Shown here in pieces: positions 1-13,594 of a stretch of 64,000 bases of DNA. The notes beneath the pieces were generated by a model, which did not search any database, was not told where the DNA came from, and saw only the letters and a list, made by a program, of their open reading frames with translations. Numbering within the stretch: the stretch's first letter is position 1; each line of letters begins with the position of its first letter. The DNA comes from Gymnogyps californianus (taxonomy: Eukaryota; Chordata; Aves; Accipitriformes; Cathartidae): positions 5,076,503 through 5,140,502 of the forward strand of contig NC_059473.1 of NCBI RefSeq assembly GCF_018139145.2, in the 5' to 3' direction. The position numbers and the translations under genes are program-made.

Positions 1-419
1 ATTAGGATGTCACATTTCTTGAAACACTGTGTCCAATATCAATGAAATAAGATAAGAAACAACTGATAATTTATTTCTGGCAGGCATTTTTTCTCATAAA
101 TATCAGTTTTGAATGAATCCTAACAATGGGTTTAAAAGGATCTTCATGCAGACAAGAGAGACTGTAATGCTACCTTCAATCTGAACTTTTACAATAAAAA
201 TTAGTCAGTACAGGATAGTTAATGATTTCAGTAGAAAAATAAAGTGAAGTATTTTGTATTTTTGCTTACAAAATCATTGCAGCCTGGATGAGAAGACGCT
301 TATAAGGACATCTTTGACCAATTAGAATGAAAATGAAAAAAAGACAGCAAACTGTTTGCAGCCACTGACACCTGTTAAAATTCAAGCCCATGCTAGAATA
401 TCAAGCTTCTGCTGAAATA

Positions 420-590
420 TGTACTGAGTGTATTTTTATGTTTTAAATATGACTTCCCATCCTGGTATTTGCAGGTGCATTGTACTAAAGTGAACACAAT
501 CATTTTGTTAATTGCAGTTCAAGCTCATTAGGGAACTATAAAGGCAGAAGAATGAATGTAACCGTGCATTAAATGGTAAATGATTTTGGG
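420..590. promoter_or_regulatory. Candidate conserved non-coding element
   Basis: This AT-rich stretch has low CpG and several homeodomain-type cores, including TTGTTAATTG and GCATTAAATGG, plus an E-box-like CAGGTG near 472. It has no usable ORF. The texture resembles vertebrate conserved non-coding elements, but I see no alignment, so the call is inference from composition and motif density alone. The edges are approximate. Confidence 0.2.
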
Positions 591-3500
591 GTGGGAAGCA
601 GTCAGGTGTGTTGCCCTAGGCTATGATTTTCCCCAAATTAACATACATAGCAAAGAAAGAAAGAATGAGGCGGGTGGGAAGAAAGAAAGGCCACAGGTCA
701 CCAAAGCAAACCTCCCAAACTTCGGTGACACTGAAGGGAAATGTTAGTTGCTGAAGTGCTGAAAATCTAGCTGGTACTGGCTCACACCAGGCAGTTTTTG
801 TATTGGTTTCGGTTCATTTAGACCAAATATGGTGAAATCTAAACCAACTCAGCATTGTTCATGTAGTTAACATGTAACTGAGCAGAGCTTTGGAAGGTTT
901 CACTGCAGCCTGCAAGACCTCTCGGATGCGCAATGTTAATGACTTTTATTACAAAACCAGCTTGAAGTAGTGTATGCTTGAGCAAACAGCCAAACATTTC
1001 CCCTCAGAGTTTTGACGGAAGATTCGTAAACTTGAAAATGTGTTATCGCAAAGCTTGGTTGCTTCCATCTCCCCACTGGACTCTCAAGCCAGCGGGAATC
1101 CACGGGTTTCCAGATGGTTGTACAAGCATATTTTGCTGCCTCAGAATAATAATCGTCGAGTGAAATGAAAACCTTGGCCAACACTTCAGATCTGAATAGC
1201 AATACTGAGTGTCTCAATGTTTGGGTGTCTAAATGGACATGGCTCAAAGAGTAGTTTCTTCAGATGGCCATGATTTGGATCTTCTGGAAAATCAGGCTCC
1301 TTTATGTTGCCTCTTGTTTTCCGTTTTACCTTTGCTTGAAGTGGAAATACTTGTTTTGAGAAAAGAGGAAGGTGCTAGGAGAACTGAATGCAGAACTGAA
1401 GGAAAATTTTCCCCTGGAATTTTTTCAACTGGTACTGTATTTTATGTAGAACCCCCTATTTTTTCTTTTCAGTTTCTTGTCCGTTTCCTGAAAGCATTTC
1501 CATTTTATGCTGCTCTAGTGAATTGTTTAACCAGTCACCAAAGTTAAAAGTTTCATGACTTTCAGAATACATCTAATATCTGAATGGCAATTGAGATGCA
1601 AATGACCTGAGGTTTTTTTTAAAGCTTTCAGAAAAATAACTGGTTTCTGTCTAGTCCTAAAAAATTCCTTTGCTAGAAAAGAGAGAGAGAAATACCATTA
1701 TTTATTAATGTTTCTATCTGGTGAAACTATATACTCCTTAGCCATTGTTTAATTATATTTGGTTCAATTTCTTTGTTCTTTAGTTGTATCCCAAAGAGAA
1801 AATAGACATCTGTGGACAGTGTTCTCTCAGAGCTTAAACATAACTATGAAAAGCAATTAGTCCGAATTAACAAAAGTGTGTATATTAGTCATGAATTTTA
1901 TAAATATTCAGGAAAATAATTGCACTCTCAAGCAATTGGACTCTCAAGCCCAAAAAGTGTATATAATAGACAGGAATATTAATATTTTTTTCTCCTCTCC
2001 TCTCACATATCTGGTGCTGCGTAGGGTCAGGGAAGAGCTTCTGGAATGGACTTGGTTGAATCTTTTCCAGCAAATCCTCTGTTCTTTGAAGTCCCAGCTT
2101 TGGAAGCTGCTGCCAACTTTACTGTCCAACATGAGACCAGTAAAACCAGATTTTACTGGTAGGCCCAGTCTCCAAGATGGCTTCCTTTTGTAGAACCAAA
2201 TATGGGCAGTTAATTTGCTTTTGGATGTATATTGTATTTAACAAGATGGATATTTGTTCCTAACAGCTTAAACACAAAGGTGTGTACTCTTGTCTACTGT
2301 GTCTATTCCCAATTAATCCACTTGCAGTTCATTTTAGCACATTTGTTATTTGCCGATTACATATAGTAGGTCTGCAAAGAAAATGTATGCAACTTTGTGA
2401 GTCTAAAATGAAAGATCTCAGCTTGAGGTAGACAGGTGATGAGCTGTTCAACTATAGCCAAGTGAGGGAAAAGTGAGGAAAAAACCTCTTGCCTGACAGC
2501 TGATCAAAAGTAATAATATTCAAAAAACAAAACAACACACACCCATGGCTAGACTGGTACAAAAGTCTTCTTTATTGGTGGCACGTGGGCAAATACAGTG
2601 GAAATACTTTTTAAAATATTATAGGAAGGAATTTCAGCCATTGTGGGGTTTTCTGTTATTATGATGGGTGGATCTGAAATATAAAACTTCCCAGACACTT
2701 GCTGTAAATCAGGACAAACCCATCTCTTCACTTAACAATGTAGAAATTTCAGTGGCAGTGCTGCTCTGTGTGTGTGTGTTTATGCACGTATGCGTATATG
2801 GCATGTGGTTGATGTGGGACTGGCATCACCAGTTTTTTGGAAAAAGGAAAAAAGAAGTTTTGCTTGCCTTGAAACAGGAAGATATCCGCCAATTTGAGCA
2901 GCTCTAGCACCACCGTGCTGTTGAGATTTGGCAGGAGAGTGACTTTCACTTCGTTTTCCTGCCAAACTCGGCCACTTAATGAACATTTCAAACCTCTCAG
3001 CTTGCACGTGCTCGGCTGATGTTTGAGGGAAAAATCTCGTCCTTGCAAAGCCGGCTCGGGCTTCTCCCTGCTGTGTGGGGGCTGCTCTCCCACAGCCCCC
3101 ACCCATGACGGGTCTGTCCCTCAGGGAGATGGAGGGGGGCACGGGCAAGAGAGGAATTGCTCTGTAATTGCAGCTGTATTTTCAAGATGGGAGTAATCTC
3201 AGGAAAGCCTGCATGTCTGGTCGGGTATCTCCCTCTGTACTCACGGGAGGGGGATAGATGTTTGCAAAGAGCTCCGCTGTCCCCTTGATGCATAGATACA
3301 TATGGAATAGAGCAGAAAAGAGAGCAGGAGACCTCCGTATTTTGGGGAGGTGGTAGAAAAGTTTGTGTTCAGCACGTTTCCTTCCAGAAACCTGAAATGG
3401 AGCTGGCGATTCCTGCATTTTGCCCTTCTCAGCAAGTGTCTGCAAAGTCCCCAGACAAAGCATGTGCTCAGCTCCCTCTTGTCTGCACAGCAGAAGGCAA

Positions 3501-4049
3501 CATCCTCTCCTTCGCACAGATACTTTGTTAGCTTTAACTACTGGGGGTCTCTTCAGTAACTCCAAGGGTCCCAGCCATGCTGGAATTTGCTTTCAGCTAT
3601 GCACTGGATTTTTGTAGCTTCATTTTGATTTTTTTTTTTTTTTTAAAGTCAAGGACATGACACGTGTGTGTGTGTGCAAACTGTATTTAAAAACGCTTAG
3701 GATATACCAGAATTATCTCGCAACTTTAATTCTCTTCCCAGCCCTGCTCCCATCTTCTGTGTTATGATTCAGTCTTTAATTAGACCACTACAATTACAGA
3801 CCTGCTTGGGGAATGAATCAGGGTTGTGTGGTAAAAGGCACCATTGTCCAAGGATCTCTACCCCATTTCTGGCAGGGGTGGAAAGATGAACGGTGAATGA
3901 GGCGGGGGTTTGTGGAAAGAGGAAAAAATATTAAAGGCTGTTCAGATGTACACTAGAGAATTAGCACTTCCAGTGCTTCTGCCAGAGTGATTCCAGGCAA
4001 GTTATTTAAACCAAACTCTTCATGGGTGGTCACTAATTAAGTGTTCCTC

Positions 4050-4140
4050 ATATTCTGGGTATCTGACTTGAGACCCAGGGGTTTGACCTGAAATCCCGAG
4101 CCGTCACAGTTGCAATAGAAGCTCGGGAAAGCTGCAGTAT
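4050..4140. repeat. Possible old sauropsid palindromic repeat fragment
   Basis: The stretch contains phrases such as ATCTGACTTGAGACCCAGG and TTTGACCTGAAATC. They loosely resemble the old dispersed repeat of bird and turtle genomes built around phrases like 'ATCTCAAGTTGGGCACCC' and 'CTGAAAATCAGGCC'. The match is weak and from memory. A short ORF on the minus strand covers the same bases but matches no protein I know, so a decayed repeat is the better reading. Confidence 0.25.
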
Positions 4141-5352
4141 AGGAAATATCATCATAGCCCTCTGGAAAATGAAAAGCCTTTGGCATGCCCAATGGCACTG
4201 TCCCCATAGCCGTGGATCCTTCAGCTCCCCTTTTCCTTCCTCGCTTCCCAGCCTGCAAAATCGGGGAAAGGTCATCCTTTCACTTTGTTGGGAAACAGCA
4301 AAGATAAATTCAAGTTTGTGATGTGCCTAAGTAATAACGTCAAAAGTGCCGTGGCAAAACAGATGAGGACGTTGCTAATTCTGCCGCTGCAGCTGGGTTT
4401 GAGTCACGTGCAGCAAAGCGGGCCTGGGAGCATGCAGTGCGCGCCGAGGCTCACATCCATTATTGAATTGCTTTGTAGGGTCAGACCAGCGCTTTCCTCG
4501 CCCTGGCTGAGGCTGGGGCAGGCACCCTGCGGTGAAAATAGGAGTGTGGTCATATCGCTACAGGCTGTGTCATCATGCACATGCATGAGGGGAGGTAAAA
4601 TTGCTCCATTTACCGTAATTCTGGCTTTTTCTCACTTTTGAGTGCTCTGCCTTGCAAGAACATTAAGTCTTCTTTATCTGTTTGGTGAGTAACAAACATC
4701 CCTACACACCCCCCAGCAAAGAAGTGCTTTCCTAATGGTCCTTTAAGGCAGAACGCGCTGCCTTAGTGGCTTGTTATTAGGAAGAAAACTTGGAGGCACA
4801 AATGTTGATCTTTTACTGCACAGCAGTTTATGGCTGGATAAAAGGTTTCTGAAAATAGGTTTGATTTAAATAAAACAACGATCTCCACTTTAATTTTTCA
4901 TGTGTGAACGCTTCAGAGAGCGCTTCTGTAAACTTCATTACAACGCATGCCATTGCGTGCCAAATTATAAGTTTCAGGATCTTTGAAATTAGGCATCTGT
5001 TATCTCTTGCCTGGGGTTTACTTAAGGAAAACAAGAATTCAAAACATGAATGCGCACAATCTTTACAAAAATACTGATGTTTACAGTTTGACCTTTACTT
5101 TCTAGTGTTTACCTAAGGGCTAAGTATTTGGAATTATGCTTTGGCTTATAAATGTTTATCATCTAATAGGAATGATATCAGAGCTCTTACAAAAATAAGA
5201 GTTCCCTGGAATAATTTGATGGAAAAAAAAGAACCACAGTGAGGCGAAGGGAGGGGGAAAAAAGAAGCTGAAAGAAAGGATTGGGACTTTCTGGCATTGT
5301 TGCAGTTTTGATTGAGAACAGTCCCCCCAGGGCAGGTGTCCCTGCTGTGCCA

Positions 5353-5378
5353 GCCACCCTCTCCCTTGGGAGGGTGGC
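5353..5378. repeat. Hairpin-forming inverted repeat
   Basis: GCCACCCTC at 5353-5361 is the exact reverse complement of GAGGGTGGC at 5370-5378, separated by an 8-base loop. It sits in a short GC-rich patch. There is no T-run after it and no gene beside it, so it is not called as a terminator. Confidence 0.6.
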
Positions 5379-6046
5379 AACATGCTGCTCCACAGTCCAT
5401 CCCCGGGCTGCTCGTGTCCCCAGGTAAAACCCAGGGCCCTCAGGGAGGCCCTGAAGGCCAGCCCTCAAAGCTGGTAGCAGTGTCCCAGCTGGGGACGATA
5501 TGGGGCGAGACGTGAAGTTTAGCTGAGGAGTGGCAAAGGTGGAAGCAGCTACGGCCTCGAGGAGGTGCAGTGGTCACGGCGTGGGGATCTCTGCAGGGGA
5601 TGCGTGCAAGGCATGAGGCTCAGCCCATGGAGGTGCAGAAGTAGTGTGAGTGAAGGTGCAAGTTCATCCCATGTTATAAGCCTTTTGAAAGCTGACTTGA
5701 AATTGTGGGACTGTCCTGCAGTGGTGTAGGAAAACCTGCTATTTTTTGTTCTTCTGGCTTTCTACAACATTATGTAGAAGACTGAAATAGGTAGAATTTT
5801 TGATCAATGTTTTTGAGAAGCTGAAAGAGGGACAATGAGATGACGGTGTGTTGGGGGAATGGGGATGGGGCCAGATATGGTGTAGGAAGGGCCAGAGAGA
5901 GCTATAATGTAGCTCTAAGCTTACAATTTGTCTCCCTTACCATACAGTATCCTGCTTTTCCAATTTCCTGAGCACCTCCAGTTGCTGTCATTCTTCATAG
6001 GAGATGCTGGGGTCTTCCCTTACCTGAAAACGTGGTGCTTTTCAAC

Positions 6047-6175
6047 ATGCCTTTTCCACACAGGTGGAGGAAGTCAGTAGGAATTCAGTTTAAGAAAGGT
6101 GGCTTAAAATGCCTTTTCCACACAGGTGGAGGAAGTCAGTAGGAATTCAGTTTAAGAAAGGTGGCTTAAAATGCC
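6047..6175. repeat. Perfect 62-bp tandem duplication
   Basis: Bases 6047-6108 and 6109-6170 are identical over all 62 positions. A partial third unit (ATGCC) follows at 6171-6175. Each unit begins ATGCCTTTTCCACACAGGTG and includes GGAATTCAGTTTAAG. The base just before the array (AAC before ATGCC against AAA between units) marks the left edge. Zero divergence between copies means a recent duplication, a gene-converted one, or an assembly artefact. No ORF crosses it with any sense. Confidence 0.97.
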
Positions 6176-8720
6176 ATTACTGTGTCCTTTTTCTCTGCTG
6201 ATGTAAACATGGTGAGATGATGTTTGGATTCCTCTGCTGTTGGTGAGGACAACTCAAGGTCAGTCTTTGACAGGTTTCTTTTATCAATTCTGTTTATTGA
6301 TGAGTTTATTGCTTGTCTGCCTGCTCAATTTCTTTCCCTTCTCGTACTGTTTTTTCACTCAGCTTAAGAACAAACTCCTCTTTCCTCTCTCTCCCCATGA
6401 GCAGCACCCAAGTATTTCCAAATACGATATAGCTACAAAGCTCAACACGGTCATTGACTCTATCAATAGTCTGGTGAACATGAGCTTATTTCAAACCACA
6501 TCTATGATCTGGCATATTGCTGTGATGAAACAGAAGTTTATAGGAACAGACTTAATTGTTGCTGCAGCATTTTTTTTATGGCCCTAATGCACCATTAGTG
6601 TGCAACAGTGCCACCATATAGAGGGAAGGCCTGAAGTCAATGCAAAGGCAGCCAGTTCCGGTTTCTGCTGTCTTGACCTCACATTTTCATATCCTCTGTA
6701 ACTGGGTGGGCTTTTGAAATGCTCTTGAAGCAGTTGTGGATCTTGGGGTGGCTGGCTTGGTGGTTTGTTTGGTTTGGGTTGTTTTTTTTAAATTTTTTTC
6801 CCAGCTGTATAGATCAGGCCCTGCATGTTTTTAACTGTAGTTTTGCTCCAGATGCGAACTCTGTGACCTTAATTAGCTGTTCTCTGATTAGCTTGCTGTG
6901 GAGAGGAAGAGGATTATATTTACAAGAGGTGGCTATTTTTCTTGAAGTAGAGGGCACTCCCTGGTTTACTTTGAGACCATCAGGCACAACTTGGCTCCTG
7001 GGGTCGAATATAGCTGTGTTCTTCCTGCCCAGCGTGCCCGTGCCAATGTATAGCATTTGGTGGGTCAGGACAGGGCTGTAAGTAATGAAATGAACACAAG
7101 GGCATTTCTACTGCTGCATTGGCTTGTGAGTGCTCTTGAAATGTATAGTGTTTAAACCTCATTCTCTGCTGAATTCCTAAATTTGGACAGCTTAGCTTTT
7201 GATGCTCCTGCACTGCAGCTTGTCATTGGCAGTGCAAGCTGGAGGTAAAACACTACTGTTCTGACTGGATTTTTGTACTGGATTTTTTCACTGGCACATT
7301 TGGCTACAAAAGCTGCAAGTGAATGGCGAGCCATGCCCAGACATGCCAAGGAGCTCTGTTCAGGTGGTATCCCCAGACTTAATCACTCCAGTCAGGGAGA
7401 AACATAGTTTAAGCAAATGCCACTTTTGGGTGAGGAGGGTGGCCGAGCTGAGCTACGGAGAGCTCTGGATCAGTGGGAGCACCTGCAGTGGGAAGCACGT
7501 GGATGGCAAACCAGGGAGATGATGGGGGACAAAAAGCCATCGTGAGAACTGAGGTAAGAGGGGAGGTGAGGCTTTGCCTAGCTCTTGCCCTTGGTCCTAG
7601 GCTGGATGATGTTTCTCCTGACCTACTCTGTCCCTTCTTCCAGTTTCTCTGTGTGGTTTGATTTGCCCAGTTGGAGTAAATGGGAAGATGTCGGACTCCT
7701 ACATCCTAGAGATCATGGCCCTTGCCACTGCCCAGAGGAGCAGCATTGGCCATGGCAGTGCTGATCCCGTTGGCCTTGGAGGTCTCTGCACACTCTTGGT
7801 GATGCCAGGGCAGCTCTCAATCACAGTCCCAGGGGTGAGCTTGACTAAGCAAACTTTGCTGCTGCTGGGGTCACTGAGGATTTATTTAATGTAATTATCG
7901 TGAAGCTCCTGCAGGCCTGGCTGGGTGAGGAGTGTATATGAATTTCCAAAACCTTGGAGAGACCTTTGCATGCACTGTTCCTTTTTTTTTTTTTTTCCCA
8001 AATTTATGGCAAGAGAACAAAATGTGAAGCAGGTTGACAAGTTTTCTGCCAATGCCTCCGGCATTAGCTATGATTCATTAGCCCAGCCTTGAAGAGATGT
8101 TCAGAAGTCCAATAAAACCTATTCAAGATCTTGTTTTGAAAGGCATGCAGGAATAGGGAGCAGCAGGTTCTTTACAATGTAATGCCTTCCCTTTCTCTTC
8201 AGGAACAGGGTTGATAAGTTCTGTTTCCTGCCTGCCTTTGAAGCTAGTTTTTTAATGTATATTAAATAGTGCTCAGCCACATATTCTGATGTGGATGGGT
8301 TTGCAGGACTGGTGGTAAGGAAGACAGGCCCGCCTCTGTCCTGTCCTCCTCCCTGTGTAACCTTACACGACAGAGTAAGAGCAAAGTGTGTGTAAAATAC
8401 AACTTTTTGAGTTCAGATGGCATTTTTTACCATTGTTCCCACAGCATGTATGATAAACAGCCACTGCAACTGAGAGGAAAAAATCCTAGAAATAGCATTT
8501 TTAAGCAAGTCTCAGTGTAATTCTGCCACCCTCTTTTGGGAAACTGAACTGTGTATAGATGTAAAGTCAAACTCACCATTTTTGACCCAATAGATGTAGA
8601 ATAGGTAGAAATGCAAATATAATTCCTTAGGTTACACATTTGTCAGAGTTTATGATAGAGGCAAAGCTGCTCATTAGCCCATATAGAGTGGAGAACAACA
8701 AAAAAATCTTCAGAGGTATC
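6176..8720. other. Non-coding stretch, no gene seen
   Basis: Mixed-composition unique sequence. It contains a T-rich patch at about 6780-6800 and a T15 homopolymer at 7982-7996. Small ORFs of 60-120 codons occur on both strands, none recognisable. I see no repeat family, RNA gene or promoter that I can support. Confidence 0.55.
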
Positions 8721-8724
8721 AAGT

Positions 8725-8818
8725 TAGATTCTGATCTCAGTTACGAGAGATGCAACGCCAGTAGTTTTGGTAAAGCTATTCCTAATGGATATGGGTCACT
8801 TAGGGCAGAAAGAAGCCC
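8725..8818 (+). repeat. Old MITE-like sauropsid repeat fragment
   Basis: The phrase AGATTCTGATCTCAGTTAC at about 8726 matches the end of a palindromic dispersed repeat that I recall as frequent in bird, turtle and crocodilian genomes. The downstream bases (CTATTCCTAATGGATATGGG) fit its decayed middle. Such repeats are thought to be non-autonomous DNA-transposon remnants. The identification is from memory and the copy is heavily mutated. It has no coding capacity. Confidence 0.4.
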
Positions 8819-9787
8819 ATCCTGTTTTGTAAGTATTTAATCCTGGTTCATACGTATTAATAGGTGATGGTAATTTGGTCCGAGTGCTTGAGGTGGCCTG
8901 TGGACCTGCCAGCTGGAATCACCTGGCCACACGAAAAGCAGAGATTCTCAGTTTTAGGACAGGCCTGCAGACTGTTAGACTGGACTCACGTGTTTATTCT
9001 AGGAATTGTTTTCTCCAGGTTATGTGAGAACTCCTTTTCACTCAGTTTGGAGCAATTCCTTTCCCAGATTAGTGACCAGAATTTGGATTCAGGGTTTGGT
9101 AAGAGAAATGCTTGACATGATCTGTCTTGTTCTGTCCCTGGTCTTTTGGGGTATTTCAGCTATTTTTCTCCTGCTTTCATGATTGTGGTTTCTAAATGCC
9201 TCTTCCTTTCAACGGCCAGTGGCAGATGAATTCCTTTTTCTCTCTTTTGAACTGTCTAACTAAAAGACAGAGCAAATGGAAAGTGAAGCCACTGCTGGAC
9301 TACTAGTCTTTCTATCATCTGTTAGGAAAGCTATCCAAGTCAAATGAGTATTTATGTGGAGTGGTTGAATTTAGTAGCTTAGCGTCTGAATAGTGGCATT
9401 ATTTTTTTTTTTTTTTTCATGCAAGCATTCCAGTTCTTCTTTCCACTTTACCCACCTTTCCAAACAGGCCATTGTCCAGTGTTATCTCTGAAACCACTGT
9501 CAGATAACATTGGATAATGTGCTAGTACAGTACAGACATTGGTTGGTTAATTATCAACCTCTTTTATCAATATAGTTTTAACAAGGGAACTCGTCTTAAT
9601 GGGATGACTGGCTAGGAAGTTAGCTTGTTTCCCCGTTCTGCAAATGCTATTACTGGTTTTATGTTGATGACTGCATGTTTCGGTTCTGATTTTGAGCTTA
9701 AGTGTACATCCACACTGACTTCACTGCAGTTCTCGTGCTTATAGGTGTTGCCTGATGACCTGGATGGCAGCCTTTCACCATGCAGTA

Positions 9788-9868
9788 GTAAAAGAAAAAT
9801 AAAGGAAAAAACACAATAACCCACCAAAACACACAAAAAACCCTCCAAAAAAACCCCATTCCATTAAA
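9788..9868. repeat. A/C-rich low-complexity tract
   Basis: The tract is composed almost only of A and C runs, such as AAAACACACAAAAAACCC and CCAAAAAAACCCC. It could be the decayed tail of a retroposon, but no body of such an element is visible beside it, so it is called simple low-complexity sequence. Confidence 0.6.
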
Positions 9869-10869
9869 ACATTGGATTTATATGCCATTGGAGGGTCCAA
9901 TACAGAGCAAACATTTCCTTTCAAGTTTGTAAGCTACGTGCTGGGAAAAGCAAACATCTGAAGGGCAGAGAGTTCAGGCCCTGCCATCCAAGATCAAGGC
10001 TGTGCGGCTGGTGCCAGGCTGTATGATGAAGATCCCAATGGCCAAACGACCAGTGACTCTAACAACACACACTTTTTCTGAAACGTGGTTTTTCTGTGCT
10101 TTTGTCATACCTGCATTGTGTTGGCATCACTTTGTACTGAAAGATGATTAGGTCTCTTAAAAGAGGGACCTGCATTTACTCTGAGGGAAATGAGACTATT
10201 TTTCCAACGCTGTTGCTCTCCCCACACTTTCTTGCCTGAGGGGAATCATGTTAGATTAGTGGGGCAAAATGAGAACTCCTGGGGTTGGAGGTTTGCTGGT
10301 GAATGAACTCTCTTCTTCATGGCTGCATACGCTTTTCTAGTGTGTTACCTGTTTATCCAGACGAATTAGACTCCTGAAGTAGCTCTAGGGCAAAGGAGGT
10401 TGTGTTAGCTTTGAACTAGTGCAGTTTTCTCACCCTCAAAGTGATGTAGTTCATCTCTTTTGAACCTAGCAGAGAGTTTTAATACTAGCAAAAATCCAGA
10501 AGGAAATACCAAACCCGGTGTTTCGGTAATTCATCTAAACAGCCACGATAGCTGATGTTCAGCCTGCCTGGTGAAGGAGGAGCCCATGAGAATGCCCTTT
10601 AAGGCTGGGGGGATTTTAAAGGCTCCTGGTTTGTATGCGGGGCTGACTGGAGACAGAAAGCAGCAATATATCAGCTCAGACCATGCCATTATTTGCAGGG
10701 AGACTCTGGAATCCTGTTTCATTGGCACAGCAATGAGTCTCCTGCCCTGTAAGGATGCTCCTTGTGTTTTCTGTCCTTCTGTGAGCTTTCCTTAGGTTTT
10801 GGGTGAAAGGCAAAATATGTGGGTACCTACTTCCATTTACTGATTGGGGAAGAAGCTTCACCAAACATT

Positions 10870-11010
10870 CTTTGTCCCAAAGCTTTTAATAAACAGTTTT
10901 CAAACTGAGCTCTATTCAATTAGCTCAATAATTCAGAATTATAAGCAATTTTAGTTGTCATTGCTAACACAGACACAATCACATTTAAACCTAAGGGTCT
11001 GCTGTTAAGA
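10870..11010. promoter_or_regulatory. Candidate conserved non-coding element
   Basis: AT-rich and CpG-poor, with closely spaced motifs including TTTAATAAAC, CAATTAGCTC, CAATAATTC and ATTATAAGCAATTTTAG. There is no ORF and no repeat signature. The texture fits a developmental enhancer or conserved element. No alignment was possible, so this is inference. The edges are approximate. Confidence 0.25.
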
Positions 11011-13594
11011 GTTTTACCCTGCTGGCACAGGCAGACTTTTTTTGAAGTCGATGCCTAATTTCAAGCAGAATTTACATCGCTTCGATCATCTGGCCCTTAC
11101 ATCCACCACACCTCTCTTTTCACTTTTCTAGTTTGCTATTGAACTCCTTAGTTTCATAATAGTACCGTAAGAGCGTGAACCTCGTAGCTCCACTTGCAAG
11201 TGAGTGCTGCTCTGTCCGTTGCACTGTACCAGGCACTGCCATGCCAGACTGTCCCTGTCAGCAGAGGGATGCTGTTTTACCTGGTAGAGAGACTGCACTG
11301 TCTATCAGCACATTTCCTGTTGCTGAGGATTAAAAAAACCTTCTTGCTCTGGGAGCAGATGGCCACCTCTCCACCCATCCTCTCAGGTATGGGGAGGCAG
11401 CCAAAAACTAGCTTAAAAGAGCAAAGCATAACCTGTTCAAAGGAGAACAGAAAGGAACATTTTTCAAACAGCTTAATGAAGCACTTGTTAAGGACTGCCA
11501 GGGACAGATTTCCATTCTACACAGGATATTCATTAGAAAAGTAAACACCCTCCAGCAGCATTTGTAGGAACAAAGCAGCTTGCATTTTATAATGAGGTGT
11601 TAATTTAATGAAGGAGGGGACTGGCAGAGGAGCAGGAGGCAACTAACCAAATGACAGACACCTTTTCCTGGGAGGACAGGGCAGCTATGCTGTCCGGCTT
11701 TGCTGCGTGGTGGAGGAAGACGGGCACTGTGCACTACACAGCAGGCAGGGACGGTCCTGGGCTGAGGAGCTGGGGGAATGTGGAGTTCGTTGGCCGACAT
11801 GAGGTGGTTGAATCGAGGCTCTCCAGAGCCAAGTGTCTCAGCTGAAGAACCAGGTCCCCTCAAGGCTATGGTTTCAGGGTAACCTTTGGGGCATTTTTTT
11901 TCAAGTACTGAGGCACAAAGATTGCTTGATGTGTAGCTTCAATGCAGCTCATCTGTACAGCTTTGGGAGTTGGGGATCTTAGAGCTTCCACCTTTGCTGC
12001 CCCTGGGCAGGAACTTGAAAACCCATGCAAGTGGGGGCCCCCCATGCTCCTGCTCTGCGCCCTGCTCCAGGGCCTGAAGTCCTGGGACTTCCCGAGTCTG
12101 CCGTCAGGGTCCCTGATGCTTATTGTGACCCCAGGGCAGGGTAAAGTAGCAGGTACTCAAGTGTCAAAAGAGCCAGCTATTTATTTACTTCACAAGGAAA
12201 CAAATCCTGTGGAAACGTTTCACATTTTTTCCCCTTAAAATGAAACAAAAAATCCTGACTAATTTCCTTTCTGTGGGAAATTTTCTTTATCGTTCTGAAG
12301 CTGATCATACACACACACACTCACAACATGTCACAGCTTCTTGCAAAATAGAAGTGCGGCAGTTCAACCACCTCCACTCTGGTTAGGATGTCAGCGGATT
12401 TGTGACTTTTGCTGGCTAGAAAGAGCTGGTCTAGGGCTAAGGTGTGTTCACCAGTGGGTCATCCCAAATGATGCACAGCTCTGGGGTCACTCACGGGAAG
12501 GGGGGATGGAGAGTCCCAGCCTGCTTTTCTGGAGGGGTGAGAAACGGCAGGAACATTTTGCTCTGCCACTGCTGGGGGACGAAGGCAATCTGTGTGCTCC
12601 CAGGATTAGCCAGATGTCACCGAGGGAGTGCTGGGAGGTGAGGGCGAGTTTTTCTACATCTCCTGCCAGGCCTTTAGCCTCAAGTCTATCTCTTATTTTC
12701 ATACATGTGCGTTTCCCACCAGGGAATTTCTACCAGAGTATTCAACCCGCACAGTTGCTCCCCGTGGGGACAGGGCCAAAGCTTAACCTGCCCTCCCAGC
12801 TCCGGGAGAACGGGAGCGACTGTGGTGCTTGGCTGGGGAGGAGGTTTAGGAGTTGGAGGGAAAGCACATGACATGAGGCCAAGTCTTATTTAATGACGCT
12901 ATCCTGTTTTTGATCAGAGCATACAGCAGACTGGAGAGGAGAGCAAAAATAAGGCCACAGGAGAAATTCTGGCCGTGAACCTATACAATCAGTCTGAACG
13001 TTGGCACAAATGAGGTCATTTCTCGTGTTTATATTTTTACATGCATTGTACGCTCCCTGTTCCTCCTCCTCGTGTCACTGTGATGTGAAGGGAATTTCCT
13101 GCACACGCACGGTATTGTTGTTGCAGGGCTTTTGTGAACATAAACCACTTCAAGTGGCAAGGAGAAATAATACTCTGTTCTGGCAGTAAAAATACAAAGT
13201 TAAGAAAACTCCCACTCCCTCAAATCATTTTACTTCTGGTTGCTTGCTGAATATTTTATTAGAGGATTAGAAGGAGAAGTGGCCACATTTAGCAGCTGCT
13301 GACACGTTTCAGCACTCTCAATATGCAGAGGTCAGCTCTTAAGCACTGTAAATCAGCCTGACTTCGCTGCAGCCTGGCCATGCTATGGCAGCTGAGGAGG
13401 GGGCTTGTGCAGAAGACCACGTGGAATCCTCCTCTCCTAGTATATTGTAGATTATCTATCAGAACTACCAGCAAAAAGCATATTGGAATGGTGAGTTTTT
13501 TCCTCACAGTCTCACACCTTTAGGTGTATGCCACTCACGATAGCGGGACAAGTTGAAAATATGTGTCCCTTTTGGTTTCTGGTTCCCATGAAAT

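Larger units (their letters stand above)
1..6046. other. Non-coding stretch, no gene seen
   Basis: No ORF here resembles a known protein and none shows convincing exon borders. The stretch holds short low-complexity tracts: a (TG)n run at 2767-2779, another at 3664-3676, and a T16 run at 3629-3644. A purine-rich patch lies near 5220-5280. A hairpin-forming GC-rich inverted repeat sits at 5353-5378. An AT-rich candidate regulatory block lies at 420-590 and is listed separately. The rest is unique sequence of mixed composition in which I see nothing. Confidence 0.6.

Noticed and set aside
4037..4258. Minus-strand 73-codon ORF with protein-like text
   Set aside because: No family recognised, no splice sites defended, and the 3' part overlaps a probable old repeat.
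4474..4500. Phrase TAGGGTCAGACCAGCG resembling an antisense L3-type LINE tail
   Set aside because: Only about 16 bases fit, and the following sequence does not continue the match.
12341..12871. 176-codon plus-strand ORF
   Set aside because: GC-rich region with open shadow frames on both strands. Trp- and Arg-rich text without a domain.
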